In this document: in pieces, positions 55,727 to 64,000 of the stretch
How the letters are laid out: each line of letters opens with the position of its first letter
Numbering within the stretch: position 1 is the stretch's first letter
Origin: Thiohalophilus sp.
Lineage (GTDB): Bacteria > Pseudomonadota > Gammaproteobacteria > UBA6429 > Thiohalophilaceae
Length of the DNA: 64,000 nt
NCBI RefSeq assembly: GCF_034522235.1
Contig: NZ_JAXHLN010000003.1
Coordinates: forward strand, 1,736,001-1,800,000
Direction: 5' to 3'
Notes under the pieces: model-generated
What the model was told of the DNA's origin: nothing
The model's input: the letters and a program-made list of their open reading frames with translations, nothing else
The model's database searches: none
Made by a program: the position numbers and the translations under genes

Positions 55727-55877
55727 ACCGCAGAGACGCTGAGGACGCAGAGATAAAAAATATAATTTTGAATGTTGAGTTTTAAATTTTGAATTGTAGC
55801 CAAGCGTTTAATTCAAAATGCATCATTAGAAATTCAAAATTGCTTTATATACTCTGTGCCCTCTGCGTCTCTGCGGT
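55727..55877. repeat. Nested inverted arrays between fabH and fabD
   Basis: The outer arms are ACCGCAGAGACGCTGAGGAC (to 55752) and its complement ending TCTCTGCGGT (55852-55877). The inner arms are AT-rich heptamers, TTTTGAAT-type units at about 55762-55795 and AATTCAAAA-type units at about 55808-55842. One array has apparently been inserted inside another. The element ends 9 bp from the fabH stop. Confidence 0.85.
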
Positions 55878-55885
55878 GAAGAGTT

Positions 55886-56851
55886 TTAAAACGTCAGCAG
55901 CGCCGAGCCCCAGGTGAAGCCGCCGCCGAAGGCTTCCAGCATGATCAGCTCGCCCCGTTTGATCCGCCCGTCGCGCACGGCGATGTCGAAGGCCAGCGGG
56001 ATCGAAGCCGCCGAGGTGTTGCCGTGTTCGCCGACGGTGACGACGACGTTGTCCATCGACATATCCAGTTTGCGCGCGGTGGCGGCGATGATGCGAATAT
56101 TGGCCTGATGCGGTACCAGCCAGTCGATCATCGATTTGCTCATGTTGTTGGCCGCCAGGGTTTCGTCGACGATACGACCCAGCGTATTGACCGCCACCTT
56201 GAAGACTTCGTAGCCTTTCATCACAATCCGGGCACTGCCGTCCTTGAACTGTTGCGGATGTTCGGCGATCCCGGCGGGCACGGTCAACAGCTCCTTGTAC
56301 TGGCCGTCGGCATGAATGTGGGTTGAATGCACGCCCGGCTCGCTGCTGGCGGAGAGGACTACCGCGCCGGCACCGTCACCGAACAGCACGCAGGTACTGC
56401 GATCGGTCCAGTCGATAATATTGGAAAGCGTTTCGGCCCCGACCACCAGCGCATTTTTGACCGCGCCGGATTTGATGTAGAGATCGGCGACGCTCAGGGC
56501 GTAGACGAAACCGGTGCAGACCGCCTGGATATCGAATGCCGGGCAGCCGTGAATATCCAGTCGTTGCTGCAACAGGCAGGCGGTGCTGGGAAAGACCCGA
56601 TCGGGCGTGGTAGTGGCGACGATGATCATATCGATGTCGGCCGGCTCCAGGGCGGCGGCTTTAATAGCACGCCGTGACGCCTGTTCGGCGAGATCGCAGG
56701 TAGTCTCGTCCTCCACGATGTGGCGTTCCTTGATCCCGGTACGATCGGTAATCCATTCGTCGGAGGTTTCCACCATCTTTTCCAGATCCTGATTGGTCAG
56801 AATCTTTTCGGGCAGGTAACTGCCGGTCCCTGTTATGCGTGAATAGATCAA
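55886..56851 (-). CDS. fabH: Beta-ketoacyl-ACP synthase III
   Basis: A 321-residue initiating condensing enzyme. The Cys is in [12 protein letters not shown], the His in [11 protein letters not shown] and the Asn in [10 protein letters not shown]. It starts fatty-acid synthesis from acetyl-CoA and malonyl-ACP. It overlaps the plsX stop by four bases (ATGA). Confidence 0.97.
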   Translation of the reverse strand: MIYSRITGTGSYLPEKILTNQDLEKMVETSDEWITDRTGIKERHIVEDETTCDLAEQASRRAIKAAALEPADIDMIIVATTTPDRVFPSTACLLQQRLDIHGCPAFDIQAVCTGFVYALSVADLYIKSGAVKNALVVGAETLSNIIDWTDRSTCVLFGDGAGAVVLSASSEPGVHSTHIHADGQYKELLTVPAGIAEHPQQFKDGSARIVMKGYEVFKVAVNTLGRIVDETLAANNMSKSMIDWLVPHQANIRIIAATARKLDMSMDNVVVTVGEHGNTSAASIPLAFDIAVRDGRIKRGELIMLEAFGGGFTWGSALLTF

Positions 56852-57876
56852 CTTACCTGCCTCTCTGCCAACTGGCCTTCCAGTACCCGGGTAATCCGGG
56901 CCGGAACGTTCTTGTTCACTTCCAGCACTGCTTCGGAAATCGCGGTGCTAAAGGAATAGGCATCCGCGCTGCCGTGACTTTTAATCACAATGCCCTGCAA
57001 CCCCAGCAAGCTGGCCCCGTTGTATTCGCGGGGATCGATACGCTTTTTAAACGCTTTGAGTACCGGCATGGCAATCAGGCCGGCTAACATGGTCAGCGGG
57101 TTGCGCTTGAATTCCTGCTTTATGTAAAAGCTGATCATTTTGGCCACGCCTTCGGTGGTCTTGAGCATGACATTGCCGACAAAGCCGTCACAGACAATCA
57201 CATCCGCCGCGCCCTTGAAGATGCCGTCACCTTCAACATAACCGATATAATTAAGATTGCTCTTGCTCAGCAGACGCGCCGCTTCCTTGACCCGTTCATT
57301 GCCCTTGATCTCTTCTTCGCCGATGTTCAACAGACCGATAGTCGGTTCACGCTGGTTGTTGGCCGCGCTGGTCAACGCCGCGCCCATTACCGCAAACTCA
57401 AGTAATGTCTGGGCGTCGGAATCCACATTGGCGCCCAGATCCAGTACGTGGGTATGACCTACGATGGTTGGCAAGGTGGTGCAGATGGCGGGACGATCGA
57501 TGCCGGGCAGCATCTTCAGCACGAAGCGGGCGGTGGCCATCAGGGCGCCGGTGTTGCCGGCGCTGACGCAGGCCTGGGCGGCGCCCTCCTTGACCAGGTT
57601 GATGGCCACGCGCATGGAAGAGTCCTTCTTGCCACGCAAGGCCTGGGACGGCAACTCGTCCATCCTCACGACCTGGGTTGCGTGGTGGACCGACAAGCGG
57701 TCGCTGGTCTTCTTTTGCGCCTGGATGGCCTGTTCGATCACCGTTTCCTGGCCCACCAGAATCAGATTCAGCTCCGGGTGGCGGGAGAGCGCCTTAAAAG
57801 CCGCCGGCACGACGACATCCGGGCCAAAATCGCCGCCCATGCAATCCAGTGCAATTGTGATTGATGTATTGGTCAT
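56848..57876 (-). CDS. plsX: Phosphate acyltransferase
   Basis: A 342-residue Pls[15 protein letters not shown] at the N-terminus, [19 protein letters not shown] and [19 protein letters not shown]. It makes acyl-phosphate from acyl-ACP for phospholipid synthesis. The start is ATG 57876; a TTG one codon upstream is possible. A strong hairpin precedes the gene at 57914-57941. Confidence 0.96.
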   Translation of the reverse strand: MTNTSITIALDCMGGDFGPDVVVPAAFKALSRHPELNLILVGQETVIEQAIQAQKKTSDRLSVHHATQVVRMDELPSQALRGKKDSSMRVAINLVKEGAAQACVSAGNTGALMATARFVLKMLPGIDRPAICTTLPTIVGHTHVLDLGANVDSDAQTLLEFAVMGAALTSAANNQREPTIGLLNIGEEEIKGNERVKEAARLLSKSNLNYIGYVEGDGIFKGAADVIVCDGFVGNVMLKTTEGVAKMISFYIKQEFKRNPLTMLAGLIAMPVLKAFKKRIDPREYNGASLLGLQGIVIKSHGSADAYSFSTAISEAVLEVNKNVPARITRVLEGQLAERQVS

Positions 57877-57913
57877 CAAACTGTCGATTCGAATTTCAGC
57901 GATCCAAGCAAAG

Positions 57914-57941
57914 ACGGGACATGGAATACTCCATGTCCCGT
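57914..57941 (-). terminator. Strong hairpin between rpmF and plsX
   Basis: ACGGGACATGGA (57914-57925) and TCCATGTCCCGT (57930-57941) form a perfect 12-bp stem with a 4-base loop. It lies downstream of rpmF and upstream of plsX on the minus strand. With a CTTTG tail it may terminate only in part, uncoupling ribosomal from lipid gene expression. A smaller hairpin, GTCTGCC/GGCAGAC, lies at 57974-57989. Confidence 0.7.
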
Positions 57942-58009
57942 GTCCCTGTTGTTATCGTATCATGGACTAACCTGTCTGCCGGGGCAGACTGCCTGCTCGA
58001 CGAAGCGGC

Positions 58010-58189
58010 TTACTCGTCGCCCTTGTCGATGATCTTGCGGCCGCGGTAGTAGCCGTCCGCGCTGACATGGTGACGCAGGTGGGTTTCCCCTGTCGTCGGT
58101 TCAATCGACAGCGCGGCGGTGCCCAGCGCATCGTGCGAACGACGCATGCCGCGCCGGGAAGGGGATTTCTTGTTCTGTTGAACAGCCAT
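58010..58189 (-). CDS. rpmF: 50S ribosomal protein L32
   Basis: A 59-residue protein starting [20 protein letters not shown] and continuing with [20 protein letters not shown] and [14 protein letters not shown]. It matches L32 in length and sequence. It lacks the four zinc Cys found in some L32 types. It lies 14 bp after yceD, the usual pairing. It was read directly from the sequence. Confidence 0.96.
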   Translation of the reverse strand: MAVQQNKKSPSRRGMRRSHDALGTAALSIEPTTGETHLRHHVSADGYYRGRKIIDKGDE

Positions 58190-58203
58190 CGGGATTACCT
58201 CGT

Positions 58204-58737
58204 TTAACTTTTATCCGGTGTTTTCAAATCGGCCAGGACCTGAAACGGATTATCCTGACCAGCCTTATCCTGTTGTTCGTCCTGGGGCTCGACATATTCC
58301 TGAGCCGGACAATTTTCCAAATCATGCAGCGGTATCTGCGGCAGCGACAGGAGCAGTTCGTCCTCGATCATGTCGACCAATACCAGCGGTACCGATTCTA
58401 CTATATAGGGTTCATACCCGCCCGGCAGGCGATCCGCCTCGGCCGTGGAGTCCACAAACCCCAGCGCCAGGTCGGTATCGACCGGCCATGCCATCGGTTC
58501 GAGACAACGCTGACATGGCAACTGCAGATTGGCGTGGATCGAACCCTGCAGAAAATGCACGCCCATCTCATCGACGCCAAACCGCAAACTGACCGTCGCC
58601 TCGCCCTCGTCCGTCGCCAGCAAGGGCGACAAGCGCTTCATCTGGCGCAGCGCTAACACCCCGTCATATTCCCGACCTTGTTCAGCCAGGCGATAGGGGT
58701 CAACCTGCACCGGCAGCCGATCTTGCCGATTTGACAT
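58204..58737 (-). CDS. yceD: YceD/DUF177 family protein, 23S rRNA accumulation
   Basis: A 177-residue DUF177 protein. The start [20 protein letters not shown] and the central [12 protein letters not shown] plus [11 protein letters not shown] near the C-terminus give its four-Cys arrangement in part. E. coli YceD is needed for 23S rRNA accumulation and shares an operon with rpmF. The ATG at 58737 is chosen; the longer frame upstream has no support. Confidence 0.9.
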   Translation of the reverse strand: MSNRQDRLPVQVDPYRLAEQGREYDGVLALRQMKRLSPLLATDEGEATVSLRFGVDEMGVHFLQGSIHANLQLPCQRCLEPMAWPVDTDLALGFVDSTAEADRLPGGYEPYIVESVPLVLVDMIEDELLLSLPQIPLHDLENCPAQEYVEPQDEQQDKAGQDNPFQVLADLKTPDKS

Positions 58738-58947
58738 AAGCCGCGAATTGTATCGACGCGCCGCCAGTGTGTCAAAAAAATCCTTGTATATCGGGCTGTT
58801 CCGTGAATCCGGCCGCATTCCGCAAAGCCCGCCTTGAGTCCCCGCCACGCCGCCGGTTCAGCGGGCTGCTTGACAGGCTCCGGACGTTCACATAAACAGA
58901 GAATTCCCGGCGTCGACGTTATTCACTCATTATTTTTAAGGCATTAG

Positions 58948-60366
58948 ATGATCAAAAAAATCCTCATCGCCAACCGTGGCGAGATCGCGGTGCGGATCAT
59001 CCGGGCCTGCACGGAATTGGGCATCAAATCGGTGGCCGTCTATTCGGAAGCCGACCGCTATGCCCTGCATGTCAAAAAGGCCGACGAGGCCTACAGCCTG
59101 GGCCCGGACACCGTGGCCGGCTATCTCAACGCCCACCGGCTGGTCAATCTGGCCGTGGCCACCGGCTGCGACGCCCTGCACCCCGGCTACGGCTTTCTCT
59201 CGGAAAACCCGGAACTGGCGGAGATCTGTGCCCGGCGTAATATCCAGTTTATCGGCCCCACGTCGCAGGTCATCCGCCAGATGGGCGACAAAACCCGGGC
59301 CCGCAATCTGATGCGCAAGGCCGGGGTGCCGGTGACCCCCGGCAGCGACGGCAATGTGAGCGATCTGGAAGACGCCGTGGCGGTGGCCAAATCCACCGGC
59401 TACCCGGTGATGCTCAAGGCCACCTCCGGCGGCGGCGGCCGGGGTATCCGCCGCTGCGATAACGAGCAGGAGCTGCGGCGCAACTACAAGCGGGTCATCT
59501 CCGAGGCGGAGAAGGCCTTCGGCAGTGCCGAGGTCTTCATCGAAAAATACATCGGCAACCCGCGCCATATCGAGGTGCAGATCCTCGCCGACCAGCACGG
59601 CAACGTGATCCACCTGCTGGAGCGGGACTGCTCCATCCAGCGCCGCCACCAGAAGCTGCTGGAAATCGCCCCCTCCCCCCAGCTCAACGACGAGCAGCGC
59701 CAGGTGATCGGCGATCTGGCGGTGCGCGCTGCCGAGGCGGTCGGCTACACCAACGCCGGCACGGTGGAGTTTTTAATGGACAGTGGCGAGAATTTCTACT
59801 TTATGGAGATGAACACCCGTCTGCAGGTGGAGCACCCCGTCACCGAGGCGATCACCGGGGTCGATATCGTCCAGGAGCAGATCCGCATCGCCTCGGGGCT
59901 GACCCTGAGCTTCAGCCAGCAGGATATCCGGCGCTACGGCTACGCCATCGAGTTTCGGATCAATGCCGAAGATCCGAAAAACGATTTTCTGCCCAGCTTC
60001 GGGCGCATCACCCGCTACTTCGCCTCCGGCGGCCCCGGCGTACGCACCGACGGCGCCATCTACACCGGTTACGAAATACCACCCTACTACGATTCCATGT
60101 GCGCCAAGCTCATCGTCTGGGCCCCGACCTGGGACGGGGTCATTGATCGCTCATTACGCGCGTTGCAGGATATCGGTGTCTACGGCGTCAAGACCACCAT
60201 TCCTTATCATATAGAGATACTGCGCAACGCCGAGTTTCAGTCCGGCCACTTCAATACCGGCTTCGTCGAGGCTCATCCCGAACTGATCGAGTATTCTGAA
60301 CGCCACGACGACCGCGCCATCGCCGCCACCATCGCCGTGGCCATTGCGGCGAACATGGGACTGTGA
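58948..60366 (+). CDS. pycA: Pyruvate carboxylase subunit A (biotin carboxylase)
   Basis: A 472-residue ATP-grasp biotin carboxylase: KKILIANRGEIAVRIIRACT at the N-terminus, the glycine-rich KATSGGGGRGIRRC, HIEVQILADQHGN, and FYFMEMNTRLQVEHPVTE with the catalytic residues. By sequence it cannot be told from AccC. The neighbour 127 bp downstream encodes a carboxyltransferase plus biotin domain of the pyruvate carboxylase type and decides the role: carboxylating biotin for pyruvate to oxaloacetate. The 210-bp gap before it, shared with yceD in the opposite direction, probably holds both promoters. Confidence 0.9.
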   Translation: MIKKILIANRGEIAVRIIRACTELGIKSVAVYSEADRYALHVKKADEAYSLGPDTVAGYLNAHRLVNLAVATGCDALHPGYGFLSENPELAEICARRNIQFIGPTSQVIRQMGDKTRARNLMRKAGVPVTPGSDGNVSDLEDAVAVAKSTGYPVMLKATSGGGGRGIRRCDNEQELRRNYKRVISEAEKAFGSAEVFIEKYIGNPRHIEVQILADQHGNVIHLLERDCSIQRRHQKLLEIAPSPQLNDEQRQVIGDLAVRAAEAVGYTNAGTVEFLMDSGENFYFMEMNTRLQVEHPVTEAITGVDIVQEQIRIASGLTLSFSQQDIRRYGYAIEFRINAEDPKNDFLPSFGRITRYFASGGPGVRTDGAIYTGYEIPPYYDSMCAKLIVWAPTWDGVIDRSLRALQDIGVYGVKTTIPYHIEILRNAEFQSGHFNTGFVEAHPELIEYSERHDDRAIAATIAVAIAANMGL

Positions 60367-60371
60367 ACGGC

Positions 60372-60449
60372 AATTATGAATGTTGAATTTTAAATTTTGA
60401 ATTACTCGGAGGCACTAATTCAAAATTCAACATTAAAAATTCAAAATTG
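60372..60449. repeat. Inverted AT-rich heptamer array between pycA and pycB
   Basis: Left arm 60372-60403 (TTGAATT, TTAAATT, TTGAATT units) and right arm 60417-60449 (AATTCAA, AATTCAA, CATTAAA, AATTCAA) are complementary. It begins 5 bp after the pycA stop and matches the inner array at 55762-55842. Confidence 0.85.
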
Positions 60450-60492
60450 TTCAAGACCTCTGCGTTAAAAGAAATTAAAACAGGATTTATCC

Positions 60493-62316
60493 ATGCCCAA
60501 GGCCAAGATTACCGACACGATTTTGCGCGACGCCCATCAGTCTTTGATCGCCACGCGCATGCGCACCGAGGATATGCTGCCGATCTGCGAGAAGCTGGAT
60601 CGGGTCGGGTACTGGTCGCTGGAAGTCTGGGGCGGCGCGACCTTCGATGCCTGCGTGCGATTTTTAAAAGAAGATCCCTGGGAGCGGCTGCGCCAGTTGC
60701 GCGAGGCGTTGCCCAACACGCAACTGCAGATGCTGTTGCGCGGCCAGAATCTGCTCGGTTATCGCCACTATGCCGACGATGTGGTGCGCGAATTCGTGGC
60801 CCGTTCCGCGGATAACGGCATGGATATTTTCCGCATCTTCGATGCCATGAACGATCTGCGCAACATTCGTGTCTCGGTTGAAGCGGTGAAAAAAAGCGGC
60901 AAACATGCTCAGGGGGCTATCTGTTATACCACCAGTCCGATACACACCCTGGATCGTTTCGTACAACTGGGTAAAGATATCCAGGAGATGGGTTGTGACA
61001 GTGTCGCCATCAAGGACATGGCCGGGCTGTTAACCCCGAATGTCACCGCCCAACTGGTCTCGGCGCTGGTCAGCGAGCTGGATATCCCGGTGTTCACCCA
61101 TTCACACGCCACCGCCGGGCTGGCTGACATGTGCCACTACAAGGCGGTGGAAAACGGCGCCGCCGGTTTCGATACTGCCATCTCCTCCTTCTCCGGCGGT
61201 ACCAGCCACCCCCCCACCGAGAGCATGGTCGCCGCGTTCAAGGATACCGAGTACGACCCCGGGCTGGATCTACCACTGTTGCAGGAGATCGGGTTTTACT
61301 TTCGTGAGGTGCGCAAGAAGTACCACCAGTTCGAAAGCGAATTCACCGGCCTGGATACCCGCGTACAGGTCAATCAGGTCCCCGGCGGCATGATCTCCAA
61401 TCTGTCGAACCAGTTGAAAGAACAGGGTGCCCTGACCCGCATGAACGAGGTACTCGAAGAGATCCCCCGGGTGCGCAAGGAGCTGGGTTATCCGCCACTG
61501 GTCACGCCCACCTCACAGATCGTCGGCAGCCAGGCGGTGATGAATGTGCTCGCCGGCAAGCGTTATGCGACCATCACCAACGAGGTGAAACTTTATCTGC
61601 AAGGCCGTTACGGCAAGGCGCTGGGTGAAATCAGCCCCCAGGTGCAACACATGGCCATCGGCAACGAGGAGGTCATCGAGTGTCGCCCCGCCGATCTGAT
61701 CCCGCCGGAGATGGAGAAACTGCGCAAGGAGATCGGCACCCTGGCCAAATCGGAAGAGGATGTGCTGACCTACGCCATGTTCCCGGAGCTGGGCCGGGAT
61801 TTTCTGCAACAGCGCAAGGACGGCAAGCTGATCCCCGAACCGCTGGAGCCGCCCAACGTCAACGGTGCCAATGGACATAAAGCCGCTACTGAGTTCAACG
61901 TTACCCTGCATGGCGAGAGCTACCACATCAAGGTCACCGGGCGCGGTTATCCCAAGGAACATCTGCGTCCCTACTACGTGACAGTGGACGGCGTACCCGA
62001 GGAGATCCTGCTCGAATCGCTGGATGAGATCGCTCTGGGCGGCGAAGGCGGCGATACCGGCCACGCCCGTTCCGCCGCCGGCAAACGCCCCCGGGCCACC
62101 ACCCCCGGCCACGTCTCCACCTCCATGCCCGGCACCATCGTCGACGTGCTGGTCAGCGTCGGTGACGAGGTCGAGGCCGGCGATCCGGTACTGATCACCG
62201 AAGCGATGAAAATGGAAACTGAGATCCAGGCGCCGATTAAAGGTATCATCAAGGCCATCCACGTCACCAAGGGCGAAAGCGTCAACCCGGACGAGGCGCT
62301 GGTGGAGATAGAATAA
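60493..62316 (+). CDS. pycB: Pyruvate carboxylase subunit B (carboxyltransferase with biotin carrier domain)
   Basis: A 607-residue OadA-like protein. The N-terminal TIM-barrel carboxyltransferase has ITDTILRDAHQSLIATRM, FRIFDAMNDLRN, IKDMAGLL and the metal-ligand region THSHATAG. A helical domain follows, then a linker of about 30 residues, and a C-terminal biotinyl domain with Lys573 in EAMKMETE. With the upstream subunit it carboxylates pyruvate to oxaloacetate. No membrane subunits of a sodium-pumping decarboxylase are next to it, which favours the carboxylase over the decarboxylase role. A ribosome-binding site (ACAGGATTT) precedes the ATG. Confidence 0.92.
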   Translation: MPKAKITDTILRDAHQSLIATRMRTEDMLPICEKLDRVGYWSLEVWGGATFDACVRFLKEDPWERLRQLREALPNTQLQMLLRGQNLLGYRHYADDVVREFVARSADNGMDIFRIFDAMNDLRNIRVSVEAVKKSGKHAQGAICYTTSPIHTLDRFVQLGKDIQEMGCDSVAIKDMAGLLTPNVTAQLVSALVSELDIPVFTHSHATAGLADMCHYKAVENGAAGFDTAISSFSGGTSHPPTESMVAAFKDTEYDPGLDLPLLQEIGFYFREVRKKYHQFESEFTGLDTRVQVNQVPGGMISNLSNQLKEQGALTRMNEVLEEIPRVRKELGYPPLVTPTSQIVGSQAVMNVLAGKRYATITNEVKLYLQGRYGKALGEISPQVQHMAIGNEEVIECRPADLIPPEMEKLRKEIGTLAKSEEDVLTYAMFPELGRDFLQQRKDGKLIPEPLEPPNVNGANGHKAATEFNVTLHGESYHIKVTGRGYPKEHLRPYYVTVDGVPEEILLESLDEIALGGEGGDTGHARSAAGKRPRATTPGHVSTSMPGTIVDVLVSVGDEVEAGDPVLITEAMKMETEIQAPIKGIIKAIHVTKGESVNPDEALVEIE

Positions 62317-62327
62317 AAAGCAAAATC

Positions 62328-62401
62328 TCACCACGAAGACACCAAGACACGAAGAAGTCATTATTTCTGATTTTCTTCGTGGCTTCGTGACTTCGTGGTG
62401 A
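62328..62401. repeat. Inverted octamer array after pycB
   Basis: The left arm 62328-62355 (ACCACGAAG, ACACCAAG, ACACGAAG) and right arm 62373-62401 (CTTCGTGG, CTTCGTGA, CTTCGTGGTG) are complementary. It starts 12 bp after the pycB stop. Confidence 0.88.
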
Positions 62402-62434
62402 TAAAAAACTTCATATAATGAAAGATATTTTTCT

Positions 62435-63016
62435 ATGAGTAATAAGCTGGTCCTCGCTTCCACTTCGCCGTTTCGCAAGGCTATCCTGGAAAAATTCGGT
62501 GTGCCGTTTGATACCGCCTCCCCGGAGGTGGACGAAACGGCGCGGGCCAGCGAATCCGCCGAACAACTGGTCGAGCGTCTGGCCGAAGCCAAGGCTCGCG
62601 CGGTGGCTGATCAATTTCCCGACGCGCTGATCATCGGCTCCGACCAGGTTGCGGTGATCGATGATACAATCCTAGGCAAGCCCGGCGATCACGCCAGGGC
62701 CGTCGAACAACTGCGCGCCGCTTCCGGCCAGACAGTCACTTTCCTCACCGGGCTGTGCCTCTATAACAGCACTACCGATCATGCCCAGTGTGACGTGGTG
62801 CCCTTCAAGGTCCATTTCCGCCAGCTGAATGACAGCCAGATTGAAAACTATTTACAGAAAGAGCAGCCCTACAACTGCGCCGGCAGTTTCAAGTCCGAAG
62901 GGCTGGGCATCGCCCTGTTCGAAAAACTCGAAGGCGACGATCCCAATACCTTGATCGGTTTGCCATTAATCAGATTGATACGAATGCTCGATCAGGAAGG
63001 ATTTTATACCATCTAG
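62435..63016 (+). CDS. maf: Maf/YceF-type nucleotide pyrophosphatase
   Basis: A 193-residue Maf protein: [18 protein letters not shown] at the N-terminus, [19 protein letters not shown] with the catalytic Asp, and [31 protein letters not shown]. The 'SDQVA' and 'GSFKSEGLG' pattern is that of the YceF branch, which hydrolyses 7-methyl-GTP. In E. coli it lies beside yceD; here the pyruvate carboxylase genes and an inversion separate them. No strong ribosome-binding site is seen. Confidence 0.92.
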   Translation: MSNKLVLASTSPFRKAILEKFGVPFDTASPEVDETARASESAEQLVERLAEAKARAVADQFPDALIIGSDQVAVIDDTILGKPGDHARAVEQLRAASGQTVTFLTGLCLYNSTTDHAQCDVVPFKVHFRQLNDSQIENYLQKEQPYNCAGSFKSEGLGIALFEKLEGDDPNTLIGLPLIRLIRMLDQEGFYTI

Positions 63017-63076
63017 AAATACTGGAAATATATTTTTAAGTAAGATGGCAAAAGACTAAATAACTGTTCCAAATTC

Positions 63077-63117
63077 ATACACACCTTTTATGCTAAGCTA
63101 GCATAAAAATAGTGTAT
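63077..63117. promoter_or_regulatory. Long symmetrical palindrome between maf and the glycosyltransferase
   Basis: TTTTATGCTA (63086-63095) and TAGCATAAAA (63099-63108) form a perfect 10-bp inverted repeat around AGC. ATACAC (63077-63082) and GTGTAT (63112-63117) extend the same symmetry axis. The GC-poor stem is weak as a terminator, so an operator for the following gene is at least as likely. Confidence 0.5.
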
Positions 63118-63133
63118 AAAATCGTTAACTCAC

Positions 63134-64000
63134 ATGTCCAGTAGCTACGCCATAATTATTCCTGCCTACAATGAAGCCAGGACACTGCGCAACATTGCCC
63201 AATCAGCATTAGAGTTTTCTAATGTTGTTATTGTTGTCAATGACGGATCGGATGATGATACATCAGGGGTTGTTAGTGACCTGCCAGTCATTATTATCGA
63301 GCACGAGCACAACCAGGGCAAGGCAGCGAGCTTATGGGACGGAATACAGGAAGCCAGAAAACACCAGGTCGACTTTTATGTGACACTGGATGGTGATGGA
63401 CAGCACTCGCCAAATGACATCCCACGGTTACAGACTCAGCTGGAAGAATACCCTGACAGTATCATCATCGGTGCCCGTCTGGCGGATAAATCAGCCATTC
63501 CGGCAAAACGATATTATGCCAACCGCATCGCAAATTTCTGGCTTGCCTGGGCAGCAGGCTATCCGATGTCCGATAGCCAGTCCGGATTCAGAATCTACCC
63601 GGCCCGATTGTTTAATAATCTGAAGATATCCACCTCAAAACGCAGTAGTTTTGTGTTTGAAAGCGAAATTTTGATCAAGGCAGCGCAACTCGGAATTCAA
63701 AGCAAAGCGGTAAGCATACCTGCCGTTTATGCCCCGAATGCGCGCCCGAGTCACTTTCGAGGGGTGAGAGATATTACTTTGATTACACTAATGGTTGCCC
63801 GATATTTATTCATGCGTGGTATGTATCTGCAAGGCTTGTACCATTCAACAATAAAACCAAAATTACTACCTGAATATAAAGAAAAAACTGATTATGCAGG
63901 ATGCTTGATGGGATTACTCTCGTTTATTGTCATAATTATAACAATGAGCATCTCGCTTTTGACCACCCTTCTGTATGTGGTTAAAAAATCCCGGCAAAAC
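63134..64000 (+). CDS. Glycosyltransferase family 2 protein (partial, runs off the window)
   Basis: 289 codons are visible with no stop. The N-terminus YAIIIPAYNEARTL, VVNDGSDDDT, HNQGKAASLWDGI and the nucleotide-sugar motif TLDGDGQH with DSQSGFRIYP define a GT-A fold GT2 enzyme of the DPM1-like branch. A transmembrane helix (about residues 263-283) starts after the catalytic domain. It probably transfers a sugar to a lipid carrier or to an envelope lipid; the acceptor is unknown. The 3' end is outside the window. An extended palindrome lies 17 bp upstream. Confidence 0.88.
   Translation, partial: MSSSYAIIIPAYNEARTLRNIAQSALEFSNVVIVVNDGSDDDTSGVVSDLPVIIIEHEHNQGKAASLWDGIQEARKHQVDFYVTLDGDGQHSPNDIPRLQTQLEEYPDSIIIGARLADKSAIPAKRYYANRIANFWLAWAAGYPMSDSQSGFRIYPARLFNNLKISTSKRSSFVFESEILIKAAQLGIQSKAVSIPAVYAPNARPSHFRGVRDITLITLMVARYLFMRGMYLQGLYHSTIKPKLLPEYKEKTDYAGCLMGLLSFIVIIITMSISLLTTLLYVVKKSRQN

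Noticed and set aside
60493..62316. Sodium-pumping oxaloacetate decarboxylase alpha subunit
   Set aside because: The alpha subunit looks alike, but no beta or gamma membrane subunits are adjacent and a biotin carboxylase gene precedes it, so pyruvate carboxylase is the better reading.

Overview
The window reads as chromosome of a moderately GC-rich gammaproteobacterium. The best evidence is the conserved gene string on the minus strand (yceD, rpmF, plsX, fabH, fabD, fabG, acpP, fabF, pabB, pabC, mltG, tmk, holB, pilZ, tatD, positions 45708-58737). It matches the E. coli order with pabB and a PilZ gene added. A two-subunit pyruvate carboxylase, a B12-dependent ribonucleotide reductase, CopAB copper resistance and a heavy-metal RND pump suggest an environmental strain exposed to metals. 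The species cannot be named from this sequence.

Region by region. 1-1120: end of a heavy-metal RND pump gene and a PII-like gene. 1121-2553: repeats, a broken Fic gene and a small possible antitoxin gene. 2554-14998: a defence island holding a type IB restriction-modification operon (hsdR-hsdM-hsdS plus an unrecognised fourth gene), an IetAS ATPase/subtilase pair, two predicted PD-(D/E)XK nucleases and the leftover tail of a second hsdR. 15089-16006: an ECF sigma factor with an AhpD/CMD-like protein. 16406-26512: an accessory zone with Fic, zeta toxin, DUF748, a DUF3800 remnant split from its 3' hairpin by an intact IS256-family element, VapBC, a start-less msrB and HipBA. 26634-29931: copper resistance (Cys-rich exported protein, copA, copB). 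30054-35942: bcp, a PfpI-like gene, small stress-type genes, nrdJ and a class V aminotransferase. 36101-44009: a five-gene fatty-acid degradation operon. 44136-45273: chaB and an antitoxin-Doc module flanked by a duplicated chaB end. 45416-58737: the fatty-acid, folate and replication cluster. 58948-62316: pyruvate carboxylase. 62435-64000: maf and a partial glycosyltransferase.

Two themes stand out. First, at least five toxin-antitoxin or toxin-like modules (two Fic/Doc types plus a Fic relic, zeta, VapBC, HipBA) are scattered among broken genes and short direct repeats, as in a zone of frequent gene gain and loss. Second, many intergenic gaps hold imperfect tandem arrays of 7- or 8-base units, usually as two inverted arms. 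The sequences differ from site to site, but the arrays repeatedly sit within a few bases of a stop codon, and twice the stop codon itself lies inside the array. Nothing in the usual feature lists explains this shared architecture.

No rRNA, tRNA, CRISPR array or prophage was seen.
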